Shown: positions 5,794 to 10,700 of the stretch, one piece after another
Position numbering within the stretch: the first letter of the stretch is position 1
Layout of the letters: each line of letters opens with the position of its first letter
Assembly (NCBI GenBank): GCA_029977605.1
Contig: JAPOKN010000034.1
Coordinates: 1 to 10,700, forward strand
Direction: 5' to 3'
Source: Methanobacteriota archaeon
Lineage (GTDB): Archaea; Thermoplasmatota; Poseidoniia; MGIII; CG-Epi1
Length of the DNA: 10,700 nt
Translations under genes and position numbers: made by a program
Notes under the pieces: model-generated
What the model was told of the DNA's origin: nothing
Seen by the model: the letters and a program-made list of their open reading frames with translations, nothing else
Databases searched by the model: none

Positions 5794-7022
5794 CACTATT
5801 TGGTTTGTGTAAGACTATGGCTGAGTTGACAGCAGAAAAATTTATTGTTCCAATTCTTGAATTCCAAAGGAATCTTTTTCCTCCATTCAGTTATCCAGCT
5901 GGTGACTTGGCAGATTGGTTTGCCAGTGAAGGAGGAATTGTTACATTAGCTTGGATCTATGCAGTAAATATTGCTTTTGCTGTTGGTATGACAAATTTAA
6001 TTCTTGTAATTCATTTAGAGAGAAAAATTGCAGCTCGCATACAAGACCGAAGAGGGCCTATGCTTTCTTTAAGGGCATTTAGAGAGCTTGGTGAAGATTT
6101 AGCAGGTGAAGCGCCCACGTGGAGATTCAAAGGCAATTATAGTGGAATAGGTATAATCCAGAACATGGCGGACGGAATTAAGGCAATTACTAAAGAATTG
6201 ATTATTCCTAACAAAGCTGATAAATTTTTATTTTCCATGGGTCCTATAATATTCATTTCATCATCAGTATTTTTGTTAGTATTATTTCCTCTTTCCGATC
6301 GTTTTGCAGCTTCTGCAGCTCCTGCAGGTTTGATGGTAATTATGGCTGCCTTTTCGATTGCCCCTATTGGAGTCCTGACTTCTGGTTGGGCATCCAATAA
6401 CAAGTATTCAATGATTGGCGGAATGCGTTCAGCTGCACAACTAATGTCCTATGAAATTCCACTTCTTCTTAGTATGGCAGGAGTCTTTCTTTTAGCAGGT
6501 TCTTACAATCCTGTTGATATTGTTGAGCAACAAAGAGAGGCTACGTGGTTATTTGGATTGCCAATGTGGAATTTTATTCCCCAATTTATTGGTTTTATTG
6601 TTTTTATGATATGTATTCTTGCAGAGGTAGAAAGAGTTCCATTCGATTTGCCTGAAGCTGAAGCTGAGCTTGTTGAAGGTTGGACTACCGAATACAGTGG
6701 AATTAGATATATGTTATTCTTAGCTGCTGAATATATTAGAGGTTTCGCTGGTGCCGCTGTCGCCACAATATTGTTTTTAGGTGGTTGGGCAGGGCCATGG
6801 CCAGTTCCTCCAGAAATATGGTTTTTGCTTAAGGTTTATTTAATTATTATTTTCTGGATTTTTATTCGTTGGACTGTTCCAAGAATTCGAACCGATCAAA
6901 TTTTAGAATTAGGTTGGAAAAAGCTTTTACCCCTATCCTTAATTAATATCTTAATTGTTATATTCATGGTAGAAATTTATCCTTACTTCGATGACATAGT
7001 TAACCTTCCGGAGGTCTTCTGA
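5790..7022 (+). CDS. nuoH: NADH-quinone oxidoreductase-like complex, subunit H
   Basis: NuoH is the membrane subunit that links the quinone pocket to the proton channels. The 410-residue product is a multi-helix membrane protein. It has the first-helix end ERKIAARIQDRRGP (77-90), MADGIKAITKE (126-136), WASNNKYSMIGGMRSAAQLM, EVERVPFDLPEAEAELVEGW and TEYSGIRYMLFLAAEY, all diagnostic and including the acidic loop facing quinone. About 28 residues (91-118, LSLRAFRELGEDLAGE onward) separate RRGP from GIIQ, where most homologues have about six, so the first cytoplasmic loop is enlarged. About 50 residues precede the first helix. The ATG at 5790 overlaps nuoD by four bases, and the TGA at 7020-7022 overlaps the nuoI ATG by one. 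Confidence 0.95.
   Translation: MTLFGLCKTMAELTAEKFIVPILEFQRNLFPPFSYPAGDLADWFASEGGIVTLAWIYAVNIAFAVGMTNLILVIHLERKIAARIQDRRGPMLSLRAFRELGEDLAGEAPTWRFKGNYSGIGIIQNMADGIKAITKELIIPNKADKFLFSMGPIIFISSSVFLLVLFPLSDRFAASAAPAGLMVIMAAFSIAPIGVLTSGWASNNKYSMIGGMRSAAQLMSYEIPLLLSMAGVFLLAGSYNPVDIVEQQREATWLFGLPMWNFIPQFIGFIVFMICILAEVERVPFDLPEAEAELVEGWTTEYSGIRYMLFLAAEYIRGFAGAAVATILFLGGWAGPWPVPPEIWFLLKVYLIIIFWIFIRWTVPRIRTDQILELGWKKLLPLSLINILIVIFMVEIYPYFDDIVNLPEVF
7010..7015 (+). promoter_or_regulatory. Ribosome binding site of nuoI
   Basis: GGAGGT lies six bases before the nuoI ATG at 7022, inside the last codons of nuoH. It supports this start, which keeps the N-terminal amphipathic helix that anchors NuoI to the membrane arm. 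Confidence 0.7.
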
Positions 7023-7801
7023 TGGCTTCCGATAGGAAAAATCTTGGTTTAATGGACATTTTCGTTAATCCAATGAAAGTTACTCTCAAACAGTTTTTCA
7101 AGTCCACTTTTGGCAAACCTACAACGGTCATGTACCCGCTTGAAAAAAGAGATCCACCTCCAACTTATAGGGGAATGAATGCAGTTATCTGGGATTTGTG
7201 TATAGGGTGTGGAATCTGTGGTGAAGTCTGTCCAAATAAATGTTTGAAGATGAAACCTGTTGATCTTTCTGAAGAAGAACAAGACAAAGCTTGGTACGGT
7301 TCTCATGTAGCTAAAAAGAAAAATAAAGCGGAGAGGCCTGCCATTAATTTTGGTCACTGTATGTTCTGTGGTTTCTGTGAAGATTATTGTCCAACTGGCG
7401 CTATGACTATGACTGACTTTTATGAATTGGCAGATACAAATCGAGAAGCTTTGATTTATCCAGCCCGTTCAATGAAGGTGGATTTAGAAGAATCGCCAAC
7501 TTTACCATTAACAAATTTTATGATGGAATCTCCAGCTCTTAATTCTGAGACATGTATTGGCTGTAGTAAATGCGTTGATAATTGTCCAACTAATTGTATA
7601 ATTATGGATGAAGGTGCTGTCAATAAAGAACTAAAGAGTGGTAAAGTAAGAAATATTGAAAATCCCTACTTTGATTATACAATATGCATTGGTTGTTCAA
7701 CTTGTGTTAAAGTATGTCCAGCTTCATGTCTACACATGGAACCTATATCTAATTCAAGTTCCAGTGGCCTTACAATTCCAGTACCAGAGTCGGAGGCTTA
7801 G
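7022..7801 (+). CDS. nuoI: NADH-quinone oxidoreductase-like complex, subunit I with four 4Fe-4S motifs
   Basis: NuoI normally carries clusters N6a and N6b and passes electrons to NuoB. Here the 259-residue product is about 90 residues longer than the usual subunit and has four cluster motifs, each CxxCxxCxxxCP: C60/63/66/70, C113/116/119/123, C178/181/184/188 and C222/225/228/232. The first two, with the spacing and CMFCGFCEDYCPTGA sequence of standard NuoI, are the canonical pair; residues 8-31 form the usual membrane-hugging helix. The last two form a second ferredoxin-like domain at the C-terminus. Motifs 1, 3 and 4 also have an extra cysteine (CPxxC: C74, C192, C236). With no NuoEFG beside it, the extra domain may act as an electron entry wire or a ferredoxin docking site; this is inference. 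The frame is uninterrupted and the gene lies in its normal operon place. Confidence 0.95.
   Translation: MASDRKNLGLMDIFVNPMKVTLKQFFKSTFGKPTTVMYPLEKRDPPPTYRGMNAVIWDLCIGCGICGEVCPNKCLKMKPVDLSEEEQDKAWYGSHVAKKKNKAERPAINFGHCMFCGFCEDYCPTGAMTMTDFYELADTNREALIYPARSMKVDLEESPTLPLTNFMMESPALNSETCIGCSKCVDNCPTNCIIMDEGAVNKELKSGKVRNIENPYFDYTICIGCSTCVKVCPASCLHMEPISNSSSSGLTIPVPESEA
7792..7796 (+). promoter_or_regulatory. Ribosome binding site of nuoJ1
   Basis: GGAGG sits eight bases before the ATG at 7805, overlapping the final codons of nuoI. It supports that start and translational coupling. Confidence 0.65.
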
Positions 7802-7804
7802 TCC

Positions 7805-8068
7805 ATGGAAATGATTGTAGTTTTGTTCTGGATCATTGCATCACTAATTTTGGCTTCTGCTTGGGCAGTTGTCAATGGAAATGATATTGTGCACGCAGTT
7901 GTTTGGCTTTCAGCGGTTTTTCTTCTAACTGCCTGTCTATTTATTTTGGCTGATGCTGAATTCTTAGCAGTTATTCAAGTGTTAGTTTACGTAGGTGCTA
8001 TTTCTGTTGTGATAATATTTGGAATTATGTTAACTAAGAGAACTTTGAAGGGAGGAGAGAGTGCCTAG
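7805..8068 (+). CDS. nuoJ1: NADH-quinone oxidoreductase-like complex, subunit J, N-terminal half (TM1-TM3)
   Basis: This is the first half of NuoJ, the membrane subunit whose third helix contributes to coupling between the quinone site and the proton pumps. The 87-residue product has three helices, at about 3-21, 30-48 and 53-75. It carries the family landmarks VNGNDIVHAVVWL between helices 1 and 2, and AEFLAVIQVLVYVGAISVVI in helix 3, where the VYxGAI pattern marks the pi-bulge region. It ends in a basic cytoplasmic tail, KRTLKGGE. A full NuoJ has five helices; the remaining two are in the next gene. Such a split is known from Methanosarcina FpoJ and from haloarchaea, so the short length is not a truncation. 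It overlaps nuoJ2 by eight bases. Confidence 0.93.
   Translation: MEMIVVLFWIIASLILASAWAVVNGNDIVHAVVWLSAVFLLTACLFILADAEFLAVIQVLVYVGAISVVIIFGIMLTKRTLKGGESA
8050..8056 (+). promoter_or_regulatory. Ribosome binding site that fixes the GTG start of nuoJ2
   Basis: GGGAGGA lies a few bases before a GTG at 8061, inside the end of nuoJ1. It supports GTG as the start and keeps the short basic N-terminus before the first helix. Coupled translation of both NuoJ halves would be natural. Confidence 0.7.
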
Positions 8069-8831
8069 TCGAACAACAATATGGTTTAGAGATGCTTTCG
8101 TTATCATTTTTGCTCTTTATGTTGTTGTTTCCATAGCTATGGTTCCCTGGTCTAATTTGAAAATCACAGAACCAGCATCAACTACTTGTCCCACTGGTTG
8201 TTCACCATCTATCAATTTCCCTGAAAATAATTATCACCACTATGATGATTCTTTAACTTTTGACTGGAATGCTGTAGCAGTTACCTACCGCGCGGTTATT
8301 CTTGATTCGGAAGATCAAATAGTTTTGGAAACTAACCTGACTGAATTTAATTCTACGACAAGTTCCCGATTGAAAGTAGGTAATTACACTTCTTCAGTTT
8401 ATTATACAGGAATGGCAGGTTCTAATATATCGGAACTTATTAAAACTGATGAACATCAACTCGATACTTCTTCAAAGATTACTCTTGATTGGGATAAGAT
8501 AGGAGTAACTTATACAATTCAGATTCGCGAATTTGACGATGAAGATAGAGATGTTCCTATAATCCACGAGGCTAAAAATATCTCTGAAACTGTATATGAA
8601 TATTCCAATTTTGTAGAAGGTAAAGAATATACTTGGTCGGTTTTTGCAGTTGATGATTTAGGTTTTAGTTCAGAGTCTTCTTCACAGAGTGATTTGCGCA
8701 TTGGTACAACAAAGTTTCTGGCATTTATGCTTTTTAATGATTGGGAGGTTCCCTTTCTTCTTCTTGGAGTAATGATGGTTGTAGCACTTCAGGCTGGTGT
8801 CTTCTTAGCAAGGGAGGAAAAAGATGATTGA
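8061..8831 (+). CDS. nuoJ2: Subunit J, C-terminal half (TM4-TM5), with a large inserted extracellular Fn3/Ig-like region
   Basis: This 256-residue protein sits where archaea encode the second half of NuoJ. Residues 12-30 form one helix. Residues 216-253 (TTKFLAFMLFNDWEVPFLLL onward, ending LAREEK) match the last helix of NuoJ, which in E. coli reads ITLFGPYVL and ends HVGREE. Between them lie about 185 polar residues (32-215) in place of a loop of roughly twenty. This insert has two similar beta-rich units, LTFDWNAVAVTYRAVILDSE (65-84) and ITLDWDKIGVTYTIQIREFD (140-159), each followed by a YT-containing strand (YTSSVYY, YTWSVFA), as in fibronectin-III/Ig-like folds. It has five N-glycosylation sequons (N92, N97, N108, N122, N173) and a CPTGC motif (43-47). 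By NuoJ topology the insert faces outside. The GTG start is set by GGGAGGA upstream. The subunit role is well supported; the function of the insert is unknown. Confidence 0.85.
   Translation: MPSRTTIWFRDAFVIIFALYVVVSIAMVPWSNLKITEPASTTCPTGCSPSINFPENNYHHYDDSLTFDWNAVAVTYRAVILDSEDQIVLETNLTEFNSTTSSRLKVGNYTSSVYYTGMAGSNISELIKTDEHQLDTSSKITLDWDKIGVTYTIQIREFDDEDRDVPIIHEAKNISETVYEYSNFVEGKEYTWSVFAVDDLGFSSESSSQSDLRIGTTKFLAFMLFNDWEVPFLLLGVMMVVALQAGVFLAREEKDD
8811..8818 (+). promoter_or_regulatory. Ribosome binding site of nuoK
   Basis: AGGGAGGA lies five bases before the ATG at 8824, within the last codons of nuoJ2. The ATG overlaps the nuoJ2 stop region by eight bases, so the two are translationally coupled. 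Confidence 0.7.
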
Positions 8832-9126
8832 TCCTATCCACTTTATTCTTTTCTCTTCAATTCTATTATTGATCGGAGCTTATGGTGTTATTAGAAACAA
8901 AAATTCAATTGTAGTTTTGATGTCTGTTGAAATTATGCTCACCGCAGCAAACATTAATTTTGTTGCCTTTTCGACATATTATCACGATTTAACAGGACAA
9001 ATTGTTGCTTTATTCATTACTACTATTGCAGCAGCTGAAGTTGCCATTGGCTTGGCAATTCTTCTCAGTCTGTTTAAACAGAGAGATACAATAGAACTTG
9101 ATTTACTTAACAGGCTTAGGTGGTAA
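8824..9126 (+). CDS. nuoK: NADH-quinone oxidoreductase-like complex, subunit K (MrpC-like)
   Basis: NuoK is a three-helix antiporter-like subunit (MrpC family) that forms part of the first proton channel. The 100-residue product is exactly the usual size. The two conserved membrane glutamates are present at the same positions as in E. coli: E36 in LMSVEIMLTAANINF (32-46) and E72 in AAAEVAIGLAI (69-79). Helices span about 6-22, 29-49 and 59-83. Nothing looks unusual, so the coupling machinery here appears conserved even though the adjoining NuoJ half is remodelled. nuoL follows after three bases and has its own AGGTGG site. Confidence 0.96.
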   Translation: MIDPIHFILFSSILLLIGAYGVIRNKNSIVVLMSVEIMLTAANINFVAFSTYYHDLTGQIVALFITTIAAAEVAIGLAILLSLFKQRDTIELDLLNRLRW

Positions 9127-9129
9127 TTT

Positions 9130-10700
9130 ATGGGAGAAACTAAAAGTATTCCAAAAGCATTATTAAACAAAATTGGATTATTCTTTACTTTTGCCATCTT
9201 CTTCTTAGCATATCTACTCTTTACTTCATCAGAGTCTCCAGTTCACTACTCATGGATGATTCCTGTTTTTCCTTTAGTTTCTTTTGCCTTAATTCTTTTA
9301 TTTGGTCTTCAAGATTCTGAAAAGGGAGGGTCAATAGCTCTTTTTGGTGTTAGCTTTTCCTCCGTGTTTTCATTGGCTATTGCTTATGATTTATTTATTA
9401 ATGGTACAGCAAGTGGTTCTTACGTAGAATCAACAAGAGTCTGGTTTAGTGGTTCTACATATTCTTTTGAATTTGGTACTTACATTGATGCGCTTGCAGG
9501 CTTGTTGCTTTTAGTTGTCGGTGTAGTTTCCTATTTGGTCGTTCTTTTCTCTATCAGTTATATGGATGATCAAGGAGATCGTCGTGTACGATATTTTGCA
9601 GAAATATCTTTGTTTATAGCTGCAATGTATGGTTTAGTTGTTGCCAACTCTTTCCTTTTGATGTTTATATTTTGGGAATTAATGGGCGTTTGTTCTTATT
9701 TATTGATTGGATTCTGGTACGAAAAACCTTCCGCAGCATCAGCAGCAAAAAAAGCCTTTTTAGTTACAAGAGTTGGTGACGTATTTTTACTTCTCGGCCT
9801 TGTTATCCTCTATAATACTTTTGGTACTTTGAGATACTCTGAATTATTTGCAGATCCACAAATTCTTATGGCCAATTTAGAAGAAGTTAAGTGGGCAACT
9901 TTGTGTTTATTTGGCGGTTCCGTTGGTAAATCTGCACAGTTTCCTTTACATGTTTGGCTTCCTGATGCTATGGAAGGTCCTACCACTGTTTCAGCATTAA
10001 TCCATGCAGCTACTATGGTCAAAGCTGGTGTTTTTTTAGTTGCAAGGGCATTTCCATTGATTGTTCACAGTCCTGACACTGCATTGTATATTGCAGTTAC
10101 CGGAGGCTTGACTGCCTTGATTGCCGCTAGCATGGCTATGGTTATGAACGACATAAAGAGAGTTCTAGCCTATTCAACTATTTCTCAGTTAGGATACATG
10201 TTTCTGGGGTTAGGCGCCGGGGCTTGGGCATTCTGGCATTCCACAGATTCAGGTCTAGATCCAGGTAGTTCATTAGGATATATGGCCGGTCTATTCCATT
10301 TAATGAATCATGCTTTTTTCAAAGCTTTGTTGTTTCTGGGTTCTGGTGCAGTTATTCATGCAGTACATACTCAAGATATGAGAGAAATGGGTGGACTAAG
10401 AAAAGAAATGCCGATTACTTCTCTAACTATGGGTTTAGGAGTATTATCGATTGCTGGAGTTCCTTTTTTCTCAGGATTCTGGTCTAAAGATGAGCTTCTT
10501 GTTGCAGTTTATTATAATGCTGAGTATGAAGGCATTTTCGGTGGACTCTGGTTTATGGCATTAATTACAGCAGGAATGACTGCTTTTTACATGACACGAA
10601 TGTGGATGATGACATTCAGTGGGCCGTCCAGTAGAATAGTTTCTAACATTGTCTCATCTGATGATCACTCAGTCACTGGTAATTGGGTTTTAGAAGAAAA
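9130..10700 (+). CDS. nuoL: NADH-quinone oxidoreductase-like complex, subunit L (proton-pumping antiporter-like), partial
   Basis: NuoL is the distal antiporter-like proton pump of the membrane arm. The frame is open from the ATG at 9130 to the window end, giving the first 523 residues; the C-terminal lateral helix lies outside. Key residues are present: E183 in FIFWELMGVCSYLL, which matches the essential E144 of E. coli; K267 in GKSAQFPLHVWLPDAMEGP; the discontinuous-helix histidine region HLMNHAFFKALLFLGSG; and K453 in GFWSKDELL. The stretch after the discontinuous motif reads TTVSALIHAATMVKAGVFL. Residues 92-115 form an outward loop before YIDALAGLLLLVV. An AGGTGG site (9118-9123) lies six bases before the ATG. 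nuoM and nuoN are expected beyond the right edge but cannot be seen. Confidence 0.96.
   Translation, partial: MGETKSIPKALLNKIGLFFTFAIFFLAYLLFTSSESPVHYSWMIPVFPLVSFALILLFGLQDSEKGGSIALFGVSFSSVFSLAIAYDLFINGTASGSYVESTRVWFSGSTYSFEFGTYIDALAGLLLLVVGVVSYLVVLFSISYMDDQGDRRVRYFAEISLFIAAMYGLVVANSFLLMFIFWELMGVCSYLLIGFWYEKPSAASAAKKAFLVTRVGDVFLLLGLVILYNTFGTLRYSELFADPQILMANLEEVKWATLCLFGGSVGKSAQFPLHVWLPDAMEGPTTVSALIHAATMVKAGVFLVARAFPLIVHSPDTALYIAVTGGLTALIAASMAMVMNDIKRVLAYSTISQLGYMFLGLGAGAWAFWHSTDSGLDPGSSLGYMAGLFHLMNHAFFKALLFLGSGAVIHAVHTQDMREMGGLRKEMPITSLTMGLGVLSIAGVPFFSGFWSKDELLVAVYYNAEYEGIFGGLWFMALITAGMTAFYMTRMWMMTFSGPSSRIVSNIVSSDDHSVTGNWVLEE

Noticed and set aside
8061..8831. nuoJ2 as an unrelated membrane glycoprotein inserted in the operon
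   Set aside because: The last 40 residues match the NuoJ TM5 region, the first helix fits TM4, topology agrees, and no other gene supplies the missing NuoJ half between nuoJ1 and nuoK.
9973..10020. Threonine replacing proline in the NuoL EGPTPVSALIHAA motif
   Set aside because: EGPTTVSALIHAA variants occur in many functional antiporter-like subunits, so this is ordinary variation.

Overview
This is an archaeal window. The left edge carries the archaeal/eukaryotic-type ribosomal genes eL18-uL13-uS9, and the right two thirds is a complex I operon with a split nuoJ and no nuoE, nuoF or nuoG between nuoD and nuoH. AT-rich, densely packed genes, the thermoplasmatal style of Nuo operon and the mix of anabolic genes suggest an uncultivated Thermoplasmatota lineage, possibly marine Group II/III (Poseidoniia). 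That placement is an inference; domain Archaea is secure.

Layout. Positions 1-3116 are all on the minus strand: partial rps9, rpl13 and rpl18e as one ribosomal operon with a candidate TATA box just upstream, then purN (purine synthesis), an archaeal riboflavin-pathway reductase (arfC) and panB (pantothenate/CoA synthesis). From 3157 to the window end everything is on the plus strand: nuoA-B-C-D-H-I-J1-J2-K-L, with nuoL cut by the edge. Most joints in the nuo cluster are overlaps or gaps of a few bases, and most downstream genes have a Shine-Dalgarno site, so this is one translationally coupled operon. No stretch over 300 bases lacks a gene.

How it works together. NuoB, C, D and I form the cytoplasmic connecting/quinone module; NuoA, H, J, K and L form the proton-translocating membrane arm. 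With no NADH-oxidising module beside them, the complex probably takes electrons from a reduced ferredoxin or another carrier, as proposed for other archaeal 11-subunit complexes.

Most unusual points. (1) The second NuoJ half carries about 185 residues inserted in its outward-facing TM4-TM5 loop, read as two fibronectin-III/Ig-like repeats with five N-glycosylation sequons. (2) NuoI has four 4Fe-4S cluster motifs instead of two, through a C-terminal ferredoxin-like extension. (3) NuoH has an enlarged first cytoplasmic loop. (4) NuoA lacks the conserved glutamate of its FDxE motif. Together they suggest a complex I remodelled both at its electron-input face and on its outer face.
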